A stretch of DNA of 64,000 bases from Labyrinthula sp. Ha. Taxonomy: Eukaryota; Sar; Bigyra; Labyrinthulida; Labyrinthulaceae. The notes beneath the pieces are model-generated. The model saw only the letters and a list, made by a program, of their open reading frames with translations, did not search any database and was not told the origin of the DNA. A program made the translations under genes and the position numbers. Below are positions 47,145 to 57,710 of the stretch, piece by piece; within the stretch, counting starts at the first letter, position 1, and each line of letters begins with the position of its first letter. The DNA is taken from NCBI GenBank assembly GCA_015227615.1, contig JAALGZ010000054.1, positions 124,001-188,000 on the forward strand, read 5' to 3'.

Positions 47145-47560
47145 TATAACTTACTCAGAGTTTCCACTAGTGCCGTGTAAGAATTGCTAAAAGATTTCGG
47201 GTGTAGCCTTGTTTGTAAATATAAGTGTAAATTAATTCAATAAATTGCAGTAACTTCAAAACTCGTCAGTTCAAAATATCCTCTGCAATACGTCAAATGG
47301 GATCCTTAAGTATAAATTATTTCCTTCGCGCTTTTGGAGAAATGCAATTAACCTATTTTTCGTATTTATTATATTTAGTTGGTGTCAATATGTATCTCTC
47401 GAAGTATGGTAATGTAATATTGTAAGTACCTATACTAAAGTGTTCTAACACGCAATATATTGTTATATATATATTTATGTATAAGGATAAAATAAGTTAT
47501 ATTGAATTTATATGAAGTGACATAAGTTTTTCCTCAGAGAACAAACACTTCTGAGTTACA
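47145..47560 (-). repeat. Ty3/gypsy-like element, 5' LTR (416 bp)
   Basis: Partner of 38874-39289, with about three differences. Directly inside it lies the palindrome TTGATATCAA (47135-47144) rather than a tRNA-type TGG primer site. Confidence 0.93.
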
Positions 47561-47564
47561 TCAT
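47561..47564. repeat. target-site duplication, right copy (TCAT)
   Basis: Matches 38870-38873 and directly abuts the LTR. Confidence 0.85.
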
Positions 47565-48998
47565 CCAGAAAACAACACTCTTGGACCATACAGAACAACT
47601 CATTTTTCTGAGTTAATTGGAACTTTTCCTTCTTCTTGCTTTATCTCAACAAATGCCACAATTCTTTTACCTGGTGAAAATCCGTGCAAGAGAAGCTCAA
47701 TTCACACAGATCTTTCTGGTATTGTTGTTTTCATTGAATCAATTGAAACTGAAAAATGTCACCCTGAACTAGCATATAAAAAGCTTCAATCTCTTGGTGC
47801 TATGGCAGCAGTAAATGTAGGTCAAAGACCAGCTGGATCAAATATGTATATTTCACAGTTCGGGTATTCTATTGGAAAAGGAAAAATTCCTTTTTTAGAT
47901 ACTAGTTTAGAGTTTTTTGAAGATGTTTATGAAGAAATAAAACTTTCAAAAGAAGAAATTTTTGTGGAAATTGATGGTTGTGATGATGAAAATCAGTTTA
48001 AACAGTGTTATGAAGTTTTTGATCTTATTGCAAGTTGGTTTGTAATCCCTTTTACCGTATTGAATGTTGTAACTGCAAGAAGTTCATTGAAAAGAATAAA
48101 ACCTACAAAAGGAACAGCTCCAAGAATATTTATTTCAAAATTCTTTTTTTATCAAAATATTTTTTCAACATTTTCTTCTTTCTTTTACTTACAAGCTAGT
48201 GATTCATATTTTTGGCCAACAGGTGGAATATATAAAACAAACATTGGGTTAATTTTTAATGGAATTCGAGGTGTACTTTTCTTTTTTGGAACAGTTATAT
48301 GTTCATATTATTGGTTTTATCTTGCTTATTGTTGTTTTTCAAAAACAAATATATCAAATACAACTTTTTTAAAGATTATTTTTTCTTTTTGTTCGGATAA
48401 TTTTTTTAGCACCTATTTCTATTATTTTTGTTATGCATATCCATTCATAACTTTTATAATTATTCAATACATATTGCAAAAACCAGGATCAGGATATTGG
48501 ATTATGGCTATTTTATTTTCACTTACTGATGCATTGACAACATTAACTTTTCTAATATCAAATGCAATGTTTTTTAGTAAGGTTCTTAAAGTTTTGCAAA
48601 ATAGAGTTGAATTTGAATCAGCACAAACAAAAGTATCAAGATGTACTGCAATTACTGGTATTGGACTTGAAACATATTTAGATAAGAATGATATTCAAAT
48701 AGAAGGATTTTCTTTACAAACTGCTCTTCTAGTTATTCATATGAGTAAATATTTGTTTAGAGTTTCAGCTATATTTTTTTGTATTTTATTACTTGCTCCA
48801 ATTGTTACAGAATCTTTATTGTTCAATGGAGATTATGAAGACTCTGAATCTGTAAACTCTTGTATACTAAGCTTGAGATATTCTTGGGCTCCTATTTTAA
48901 AATTAATTATGTTTTATTGTTTAATAAAAGGTGTTTCAGGAATAAATCGAAAGGAAAAAAGAGAAACCAGTGTTAAACGCTTTCTTAGTTCAAATTAA
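47565..48998 (+). pseudogene. main piece of interrupted receptor-like gene (PA-like ectodomain, about 7 TM)
   Basis: The frame is open from the target-site duplication (CCA GAA AAC AAC ...) to the stop at 48998, and continues in phase the 27 codons at 38793-38873. The uninterrupted host gene would be about 504 residues. The ectodomain (about 28-170) resembles a protease-associated (PA) fold: SGIVVFIESIETEKCHPELA, KLQSLGAMAAVNVG, KIPFLDTSLEFFEDV. After a small Cys pair come about seven hydrophobic helices (about 175-490; SWFVIPFTVLNVV first, APILKLIMFYCLIKGV last) and a basic tail. A surface or endomembrane receptor role is inferred. An internal ATG (47802) lies after the signal peptide, so the remaining frame would lack a leader. 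The insertion probably inactivates this copy. Confidence 0.8.
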
Positions 48999-49217
48999 AT
49001 GTCAAGTTTGAGATCTAGATTGTTTCTGGGTCATGGCTGTTTTGCGTTAGGCTTTTGTTTATTAGAGTATATATGGGTTTGTTATTCTTTTGTTAAATTA
49101 GGTTTGGTCAAAGATAAAAAAACTTAATGCATTCTTTATTTTATTTTCTATACCAAAATATGTTCTTTGTTTTATCTGTCTTATTGTTTATTTGTGATAT
49201 ATAAAACAAAGTAAACT

Positions 49218-49451
49218 ATGTTTGAGAATAAAGAAAAAATAACTCTTTACTCGATTATAGTTAAATCAAACAATCAAATGAAGGCAACATTGGATACGTT
49301 TAATGAAAAAAGACGAGCTGTTTTTAGAGAAAATCAATCGAATAGGAGATTAGAGTATAAAAAAATAGAGACACAGGAAATTTGGATGGAAGAAATTCAG
49401 GTACATTTCAAGATTACAGGTTCAAAAACAAACTTATTTACAACTGATTGA
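49218..49451 (+). CDS. possible small protein (77 aa), doubtful
   Basis: A charged, Lys/Glu/Asn-rich open frame between the interrupted receptor-like gene and the convergent Roco gene. No domain, signal peptide or helix of membrane type. It starts with ATG in an A-rich context and its stop is 18 bases from the Roco stop, so it could equally be 3' untranslated sequence. Listed only because it fills the gap. Confidence 0.2.
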   Translation: MFENKEKITLYSIIVKSNNQMKATLDTFNEKRRAVFRENQSNRRLEYKKIETQEIWMEEIQVHFKITGSKTNLFTTD

Positions 49452-49467
49452 TATTATTTTTCTTACT

Positions 49468-52196
49468 TTAGTAAAGGAAATCAGGAGCTAACCCACCTTC
49501 AAAGAGCCATTCTTCTTTCTGCTCTTCAGAAGGCGCTTCATTTTCATATTCATCGGAGGAAAGAGAAGAAACTGAAAGTGGATTTAGAGTGTACCCAGAC
49601 TTGTCCGAACACTGAGATTGACTATCTACATCTGCAGTCTCTACAATTTCTTGCATCTCTTCAGAAATCAGCTCAACATTTTCTTTTAACCATTGTAAAC
49701 TATTTCCTTGAACAAGAGTAAAACTAATTTCAGTTTCAGTGTTTAAAAAAATATCAACTATTCTTTTGTTCTTGAAAATAATTCTTGCAAATCCTTTGAA
49801 TAAAAGTGATTCCTGAATATCTTCATCCTTTTGAAATAAAAAGACAACTCTTACAAAAACAGCCAAACGAACAAGACTTTTGAAAACTATTCTAATATCA
49901 CTCTTAAAAGAAGGTTTTATTTTTGAATTCTTTAGTTCAGGAAGTAATTCAGGAAGAATAAAGACATCACTTTCTTTTTCTACAGGTATCAAAACCAAAC
50001 TATTCAAAGCCAAACTTAAAATATATTTCTTTTCTTTATCAGAATATTCTTTTAATAAAATATTAAAAAGTTCTTTATTTAATTTTCCTTTATCAACATA
50101 AATTCTATATAAAGAAAATTTATTACTTGGAATTCTAAACGCAAGTTCATGAAAATTTGGATCTCTTATAAACTTACCTAAAGCTTGAGCAAGATAAGAA
50201 GGTGCAAAAAAAATAAAGTTTTCATCTGCTTCTAAATCTAGATCAGGAAAATAACATATTAAACCAGCTCTTGAATATATTGTAAGCATAACTTCAACTT
50301 CCCAATCTTCAAAACCACAAGAATAAGATTTATCTTCCAATTCTTTCAAAGTCATAATATTTGTTTGTTCTCGACAATTATCCAGGAAAAGAAGCCAAGC
50401 AGTTCCTATGCTAAATTTAAGAAAGTTCTCTTTATTTATTCCAGCTGCTCCAGAAACAAGACTTTTTATTTTATCTTTTATATCTTTTTTCTCTTGAGAA
50501 TATAATTTTGAATTCTCAATAGGAAAGAAAATATTCATATCATTTTTCAATATATTTAATTCAGAAGAAAGACTTTTGGCAAACTCATGAAGCTTTTTTT
50601 GTATTTTTTCTAGTTTTATGTCTTCAATATTCTTTCTCTTATATCTTCTCAAATGAGTTCCAATAAAAATAACTGGTGCTTTTTCTGTATTTCTTAAAAT
50701 ACTTTCACACCAAAATTTTAACCTAAATAAATCATTTTGAAATATTTTTGTCATATTAAAACCTACAAAATAGAGAGAATTTGAATTCATAAAAATATGA
50801 TGAACAGAAGAAAATATTTCTTGTCCACCAAAATCATAAACACGAAAATAAACATCTTTTGTACTAAAACCAGATGTACTAGTTTTCATTTGCTCGATAA
50901 ACTTTTCATTAGAAACAGTTCTTGAAAGAAGCTCTTTTTCAAAGTCAAGTTTATATTTTGTTTTAACTTTTTGATTAGGATCAAAATTAGCATAAACAGC
51001 ACCAGGAAGACTATTTTTTACTCGTTGAACACTTAGTTCATATTTAGATATTGAGTTCCAGTTATAATCGTCTGGGCTTATAGAAAAAATATCAATATCA
51101 TTCAAAACTAAAGTTGAAGTATTATTAAGTAAAAAACTTTTGTCAGATAAACTTCTTATGGTAGAAGTTTTCCCAACTTGTCCATCACCCATAAAAAGAA
51201 CTTGACATTCATTTAAAAGAGTTGGTGTATTGTATTTAGCTTTTAGCACTGTTGAAACATAACTTTTCATTCTTTCTTCTACATTTTTAGTATTGAATTT
51301 ATTCTTTCCAAGTTCAAATAATAAAAGAAAAGAATGATTATCAAGTAAATCTTGAACTTCATCTTTGTTTTTTTCAATATTTATTTCACCAACTCGCAAA
51401 CTAAAAGTCAAAAGAAAACAAAAATAAACATAAACTTCACTAAAGAAGGTAAGTTTTCCAAACATTCTTTTGTTAAAGCGGTAATTTCTGGGGTATCAAT
51501 CCTCAAGTTATCTTCTCGAATACTAGAAATAAAGAAAAGAAAAGAAAATACAAAACACTTTTCAAAGTAGTCATTCTTGAAATTTCTTTCAATATTATAA
51601 GAAATGTTTCTTCTCTGATATCATTATTATCGAAGCTGTTATTAACATAAATAAAAAGTTTACAATATTGACTTTATTTTTTGTCCTTTTAAAAACTGAA
51701 AAAGAGAATTATCTTCTGAAATATTGCACCTGAGAAAACTAAAACATAAAAACAACAGAAAAAAAATACGTTATGTACTGAAAATTCAGTTTTTGTTTTA
51801 TTTCTTCCATTACAATAAAATTCATGGTGTTTAAATTACAAAAAGCAAACCTAGTATAAAAGCAAAACAAGAAAATACTGAAGTACTTCAATCTTTGGGA
51901 ACTTTTCAAACCAAACAGAAAGGTTTTTTTCAATAAAATCTATAGGGCAGCAATTAAATCTAGAGAATAAAGCATGATATATGAATACCTCAACTTCGTA
52001 ATCTCTTTGTGCACATTCACTTCTTTAACAAACTCTTCTGCTTCTTTTCCAAACCTTTCATCTTCAATTGGGTTGTACCAGATATCATAAGACCTATGAA
52101 TTAGAAGGGAAAATAAATAAACCATTGAATGATGAACTCTTTGTTTTCATTTCTATTCTGAAATTGTTGTTTAATTGATGGGGCTTTATATCGCAT
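49468..52196 (-). CDS. LRR-Roc-COR (Roco) GTPase, eight exons with 28-31 nt introns
   Basis: Exons on the minus strand: 52123-52196, 51989-52093, 51879-51959, 51770-51850, 51664-51738, 51552-51635, 51430-51522 and 49468-51400. The introns are 29, 29, 28, 31, 28, 29 and 29 nt, all GT-AG and all phase 2, giving 841 residues from ATG 52196. The N-terminal part is a helical segment and about five leucine-rich repeats, one per exon of 75-93 nt (VLQFAFCNLN, ITFLRCNISED, SIFFDNNDIREE, SVFIREDNLRID, LPSLVKFILRV). The Roc GTPase follows: P-loop GDGQVGKT, switch/G3 YDFGGQEIF, G4-like GTHLRR. The rest is the COR-like region and an acidic tail. Roco proteins act as GTP-regulated dimers in signalling. G4 ends in R rather than D. 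No kinase domain is seen. A motif shared with the Roco-TIR gene lies 220 bases upstream. Confidence 0.85.
51401..51429 (-). other. 29-nt intron (last of seven in the Roco gene)
   Basis: GTTTAT...TTTTAG, phase 2, joining LVKFI to LRVGEIN. The six others are at 51523-51551, 51636-51663, 51739-51769, 51851-51878, 51960-51988 and 52094-52122. Every one is GT-AG with a T-rich body, and each removal keeps the leucine-rich frame open. Confidence 0.8.
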
Positions 52197-52416
52197 TTTT
52201 TACGTTTTTTGTTTAAATTAGTTTTATTATTTGAAATTCGAGAAATATATTTTTCTCGGGAATTAATGAGAGTCCCGTTTGAAAAGTATTTTCATTAGCA
52301 AAAAATTAGCCGATCTGATTCTTACTCCCTATTTTATCTAAACAAAAATTTTTCAATATTGACATATTTTTAGGTAATGGCTATTTATAATAGGTATGTT
52401 TATCAAAATAACAAAA

Positions 52417-52428
52417 GCTTACCGTTAA
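52417..52428 (-). promoter_or_regulatory. TTAACGGTAAGC motif upstream of the Roco gene
   Basis: The exact 12-mer, here on the minus strand and co-oriented with the gene, is also found at 60224-60235 upstream of the Roco-TIR gene. TAACGG is a Myb-type core. It sits 220 bases before the Roco start, just outside the neighbouring Ty3/gypsy-like element. Confidence 0.4.
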
Positions 52429-52449
52429 TCATTTTATAAATATATTTTG

Positions 52450-52800
52450 AGCGCGACATAACGAGAGAGCTCTGCTAGAGAAGGAATCATTTATGAACGA
52501 ATATTGCCCAAAATTTTCACATCTAGATCGCCACCGGTATCTTGATATCCTCGGTGAGTTAGGTACACACGTGTATTGGATCACTTCTTAACTTAACTTG
52601 TGGTTCTCCTTGGTCTTTTGATTAACGTGAACTGGACAACTGGAATTTCCCTTTTGTGATTTTTCTTAATTCTTAATTCTGTTGGATTCTGACTGTGCCT
52701 TTTTTAGTCATTCTATTCCTCCAATCAGATTACTATACTCAACCAATCATATAATATCACTATTTATAAAATCAAGGAAATACAAACTCATAACGATACA
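52450..52800 (-). repeat. probable 3' LTR of the second Ty3/gypsy-like element
   Basis: On the element strand it begins near TGTATCGTTATGAG just after the methyltransferase region and carries a TATAAATAG box and CCAAT-like strings. The outer edge is set only by the return to AT-rich host DNA. No partner repeat exists in the window, so the ends are approximate. Confidence 0.4.
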
Positions 52801-52945
52801 TCCCCCTCTTCCCATAAATGCGAGACTCCACTCTGTCTAAGCACCGCCTGTACTCCAAGACTTCTCATATTTTTATTTAGGTCAGTCCGGGTCCCTACGT
52901 GCAACCATCCTTTCCGTAGTCCGCTGATGCTGGAGAATACCTCCA

Positions 52946-54004
52946 CTAGAACTGCATTATTCCCCATAATTCGCTTAATTGCCTTTTCACAGTTAGCGGT
53001 CTTATTCCAAAATCCGCGCGATCCGCCAATATCACCTCTCGCTTCTTTAATTCTTCCAATTCGTCCGATCCTTCGGCGCCGCGTCGCTTAAAGAAATATA
53101 ATACTTCATGCGATCGCTGAAATAATTTTTCTAAAGCGCCTCGTATTTTTCCACGCGGCGTCATCTTCACCCATACCCAGCTATGGACAGGATCATAATC
53201 CGACTCATCCATATACTGGAATGCCGAGCGCAGCTTCCCCTGCGGGATCCAGACCGCCGCATAACGCGGCCTCACTTCTCTTATTCCGAAGTTCATCCAA
53301 TCCGAATCCCCGCCTGGAATATCTTCCGCGCTTTTCCAAGGCGGGTCGGCTAAAATCAGTTGTACTTCCGGCAAATCTGGAGTTCCATGACTCCATTCCT
53401 TATTGTATGGATCGAGCGCATACCTCACCTTCTCAGGCGGCGCTATACAACACTTCAACACTACCTCGCTCTTCTCAAAGAAGATCTCAAATATTCGACC
53501 CGCGCACTGTATTGCGGTAAGTTGTATTTTCCCGCCATAGGATATTAGATACCGCCACTTCGAATTCCGCTCAATTTGGAAGGGGGTGTTCGTTAAGACT
53601 CGCGGCGTTCTGGTCGGCTCTTCATGGCGCTCATATCTTATCCGAAAGCCATTTGCCTCCCATTCCGCCTCTTTATTCTGCTCAAATGCAACAACCATTG
53701 TACTTATCATTTTTTCATATGTGGCGAGTTTCCTGCACCGTTCCGCCGCCATTCTAACATAATCGGCCGCCCGTTTTCTATGCTTCCGCAACTCTGCCAC
53801 ATACTTGGGCGCAAATTCTTTCGCTATTTCTTCATTAGCAAGTACTAGCGCCTGCTCGCAGTCGGAAAACCGTCTTATACAGCGAAAATCCGTACTACTA
53901 ATCTTTTCATTTGACTTCCGTACTTTTTCAATATCCCAATGTTCTCCCCCTATCTCTTCAAGGTTCAGCCACCCCAATTGCTGCTGTATATATCCTCGAA
54001 TCAT
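52946..54004 (-). pseudogene. divergent MT-A70-like methyltransferase region of the second element
   Basis: An open frame of 352 residues with DPPW at about 219-222 (VQLILADPPWKSAED), then a WMNFG stretch, YAAVWIPQGKLRSAFQYM, WVWVKMTPRGKI and a HEVLYFFKRRG segment, as in MT-A70 enzymes (K...HE.L...R.G). The N-terminal 200 residues are helical and basic and not recognised. Compared with the other element's enzyme it lacks the METTL3-style GHWLxH string, so it belongs to a different branch. It starts where the SANT-containing region ends. Confidence 0.75.
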
Positions 54005-55425
54005 AGATGCGCTTTTATGCGGAGATATAAGCGATATTTTTCAAAGCGGCCGATGCCAAACTTAAGTACCAACTTTCTAATTTCCTGCTTTTCCGCTCTT
54101 GTCCATCCTTTAACCGAGGCTACCTCATATTTTTCCTCCGGTAGTTCCGCTCTTATCTCGGACAAATATTCATGCCATTTCCGAAAATTCGGTACTCTTC
54201 TTATCACTCGGTCAACCCCATGTTCCGCCGTAACAAGCGCTTGTTTTGCTCTTTTTCGCAACTTGTCCTGGCTTGGTCTGCGAGTTTTTGCCGATAAATG
54301 CTCCGTCAAAATATTTCGAACATCTTCATACATCGTTTGAATAGGTTCCCAGGTGTTGTCCTCGTCGCGGAAACCCCTCCATTTAACTTCCACCACATAC
54401 TCCGTTAAATGAGGGTCGTATTTGACATCCCCGAAACCTGCTACTTCTAAATGTTTAAAGTTTCCGACATAAACTTTCCTCAGCGCTTCCGACGGCACGA
54501 ATCCGCTCGGCTCATAAAAATATAGCCGACTTCCATGCACCTCTGTAGTTTTACCGTCCAATGTTTTTACCTTATAAACATTCTTCGAAACTACTTCTGT
54601 AATCTGCGCCGGACCGGACCACTCCAGCGCTAATTTATCGCGCTCTCTTGGAGTACCTTTCGACGATACCAGACACCAGTCTCCCTCATTATATTGGAGT
54701 AGCGCTGGGTCAACAGCCGTCCTTTTCCTCCTGTTGTTCAGCACCTTTTGATATTCCACATACTTAGCGACTTTTTTCTCGTAGTCATCTAAGCGCTTTC
54801 TAAAAGCGGAACTTAATTTGTACAGAACATCGTCGTCAATACCAACCAACACCCTGGCGCCGCCTCGGATTCTTTCCACTATTGGCGGAAGACCCGCAGG
54901 CTCGATATATTGGCGCTCCGGATTTACATATAAGAATAGTTCATATGCCGTCGGCGCATTCTTCCGACCAGGTATTTTCCGCGAAGGCACCGGTAACTCA
55001 TTCATGGCGCCTTGAATTTTATTCAATATCTTCGGCCATTCATCCTCATTTAGCCGATATTCATTTACCAAACTCTTCAAGAAATTCAATACCTTTTTAT
55101 TGACAACCTCAACCTCCCCGTTTGTCCAGCTCGCGTAAGATACCGCAAAACTCTGGGAAAAACGAAGTTCTTTTCTAAGCGCCGCCATCACTGAATTCGC
55201 AAAATGACTTCCGCGGTCCGTCACCAACGTAAAGTCTTTTTCCAGCTTATAATTTGCCACGAATCTATCAAGCGCTTCTATAACCGCCTGCGTATCCGGC
55301 GCTTTTGTATGCGTTAGTTGTGTAAATCTGCTGAAGGCGTCCGTCAATACTAGAATATGGCCTATCCTATTTACATATAGAAAATCCGCCACTAGAGTTT
55401 CGCGCGGCCGCCTGGCTCTCGTCAC
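54001..55425 (-). pseudogene. integrase core, chromodomain and SANT-like region of the second element
   Basis: DDE core: LVADFLYVNRIGHILVLTDAFSRF, VTDRGSHFANS and WTNGEVEVVNKKV. The integrase C-terminal part has EGDWCLVSSKGTPRERDKL. The chromodomain lies at about 335-395 (YVVEVKWRGFRDEDNTWEP), and a Myb/SANT-like end has KGWTRAEKQEIRKLVLKFG. The order is the same as in the first element. Confidence 0.85.
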
Positions 55426-55431
55426 CAGGCT

Positions 55432-57690
55432 TTAAGTCGTTTTAATCGCCTTCGGGAGCCTGCGGCAATGTATGCAGTTGTCCCTGAATAGGCGGATTAA
55501 TTCAACCATCTTTTTCCATGAAGTATCACCTCTTAGTACACGTTCCATGGCGGCGGGTATTCTCCATTCAAATCTAGCCGCCTCCGCCAAGTCCGCCTCT
55601 AGCGAACCGTGCTTATTTGCTAGATGTATGTGCACTAATTGCCGCTCTAACAGTGAAGGCGGCAAAATAATCTTTCCCGCCAACCTCTTTATCCTCGAGG
55701 TTCTAGTAATCATCTCTCTTTTCTGGGCGCTAATAACTTCCGCTTCTGTCAGCGGCGCCCAGTCGCCTTCAAAATACGGGTTGAATACTGATACCCGGTA
55801 TTTATCAAGCGACTTAAATGATGCATACATCTTCTTATCCATTTGTTGTTTCGGCCTTAAATTGTTTACTCTCACTGCTATACTTCTTATCTTCGCAGTC
55901 GTGCCATCCTCATCTTCTGACGTCGAGTAAGTATCCGTCTCGATATAGCGCTCATTTCCGGTGTCGCTAATATCCGACGGAACTTCAGTCGGCCACGTCG
56001 CGAAGTCCTCCGTCAGCTGCTTCCATTCTTTTTCAGAGTATTCCTTCCGAATTTGCCGCTCTACTTCTTTCATAAGATCCGACGTACCTTCTTTTCGCAG
56101 CGGTTTGCGCCTAATGCGCCTAGTGATTTGCCGACAAGCTGTTAGCGCCGGTCGTACAAAATGCTCAGGCGTGATACTCACATCCAATTTTTCTATCCAT
56201 TTCATTCTCGTTGGGCGCAGTAACTCGGGCGTCCAATCTTCAAAATCTCTTTTGATTCTGAAGTATAGGTCTTCGTCACCGAGTAGCGAATCATTTCTTT
56301 CCGTATATATGGATAAAGCATCGAGTACCGCTTCCTGAAGCCATTCTCTTACTTTGACGTCAGTGTCCTGTCGGCGTTCCTCCGACACTCTTCTCAGGCG
56401 CTTCATTGCACGCGACAAGACGGGTATTTCTCTTTCCGTCTCCCACGTCTGCACCTTTATTACGCGTACCGCCGCCCCGACGTCACCTTCCGTCGGCGCC
56501 GCCCACCTCGTGAGCATGTCTGCGAAGATATTACTATCTCCGTCAACGTGGTGAATATCCACCAGTACATGCTGCAAGATTAACATCCAGCGCTGCAGGC
56601 GGTTAAGATGTCCATGGTTTATCTTTGACCCGCCTCGCAGTATAGCCTTCAAATTGAGATGATCTGTATATACCTGTACCGCCGTTGGGTGAAACGGCAA
56701 CAAGTATGAAAGTTTATTAAATGTTCGAATTATAGGGTATAGTTCCTTGTGGCATATACCCCACACAAGTTGACTTGCGTCAAATTTGCCGCTCAAAAAC
56801 ATCATCGGATAAACCGTCTTTTTTAATAAGTCCTTTCCGCGCTCCTCCTGTCGCGCTTGGAATAGGATGGCACTATGGTATTTATCCGACGCGTCGGTTA
56901 CTAAAATCAGATCCATACTTCGATCATAATGTTGTAACCGCGCCTTCGCGGCATCCGCTAGCCTCTGCTTGAAGCGCGCAAATGCCGCCTCCAGTTCTTC
57001 GTTCCATAGAATTCGCTTTTTCTCCTTAAGCAGTTTTTTCTTTTTCCCCTTCATTTCCGGATAAAATAACATAATTTTATCTCTTAGTTCCGCCATCTCG
57101 GGAACCGCCGACGTCAACCATTGCGCCAAGTGTAAGAGCTTCGCTAGCTCATATACAAACTCGGGCTTTGGGACCAGTAAAATTTTTTCATAGTACTTCT
57201 TTGAATAATTCCACCCGCCATTCCGCAGAATCCTCCCGCAATATTCAATACCCGTCGTAAATAGTATTGACTTTGTCGGGCTGATTCTTACCTTCCATTT
57301 TCGCAAATTGCGCAGAACATCTTCTAATATTTTGATGTAGCGCTTAAAATTCTTTGCGTGGATTAGGGTGTCATCTATCCATTGGACAATTCCGTTTCCT
57401 TCCTTATTATAATTTTCCGCCGCGATATGATCCACCATGCGCTGGTGAAAAAACACCGGCGTTGAGTGATATCCCATTGGCGCAAATTGCAATTGGAATA
57501 CACCGTAGGTGGTCATGAGATTGAAGTACTTTTTTGCGCGGTCGGTGATCGCTAACTGGTCAAACCCGCTTACAACGTCTAGGCATCCGTAAAATCGCGC
57601 CGGCGCTGTGTTAACTAGCTGCGTCTCAAGTATGGGGAGTATATTCACATCCCTATGCAATACCTTGTTAACTGCAACCAAGTCCAACAC
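55432..57690 (-). pseudogene. RT, RNase H and integrase finger region of the second element
   Basis: RT motifs CLDVVSGFDQLAI, QLQFAPMGYHSTP and QWIDDTLIHA; RNase H with LVTDASDKYHSA and VYTDHLNLKAIL; tether region; integrase HHCC finger HLANKHGS ... CIHCRRLP. RT has a Trp-x-Asp-Asp box like the first element. Confidence 0.85.
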
Positions 57691-57710
57691 ATCGCAATTC
57701 CACTAACAAT

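Larger units (their letters stand above)
38874..47560 (-). mobile_element. Ty3/gypsy-like LTR retrotransposon encoding an MT-A70 methyltransferase, looks whole
   Basis: 8.7 kb with 416-base LTRs and TCAT target duplications. On the minus strand it holds Gag (zinc knuckle), a very long Pol (RT, RNase H, integrase, chromodomain, Myb/SANT-like, aspartic protease motif) and a third frame for a METTL3-like adenine methyltransferase. The LTRs differ at about three positions (under 1%), so insertion is recent. Frames are long and uninterrupted; it looks whole. Adjacent frames overlap by a few bases, as often in Ty3/gypsy elements that use frameshifting. It lies inside a host receptor-like gene. Confidence 0.93.
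52450..57710 (-). mobile_element. second Ty3/gypsy-like element with an MT-A70 methyltransferase, broken
   Basis: A GC-richer block with sharp edges against AT-rich host DNA. Parts on the minus strand: RT and RNase H with integrase finger (55432-57690), integrase core, chromodomain and SANT-like (54001-55425), MT-A70-like methyltransferase (52946-54004) and a probable 3' LTR (about 52450-52800). No Gag region or second LTR is seen, so it is incomplete, and it looks broken in a few places. Its age cannot be set from LTRs. The same unusual domain order as the 38.9-47.6 kb element shows common ancestry, but the sequences are far apart. Confidence 0.88.

Noticed and set aside
47802-48998. The 398-residue frame as a complete gene
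   Set aside because: The frame is open upstream to the LTR edge and continues the signal-peptide piece on the other side of the element.
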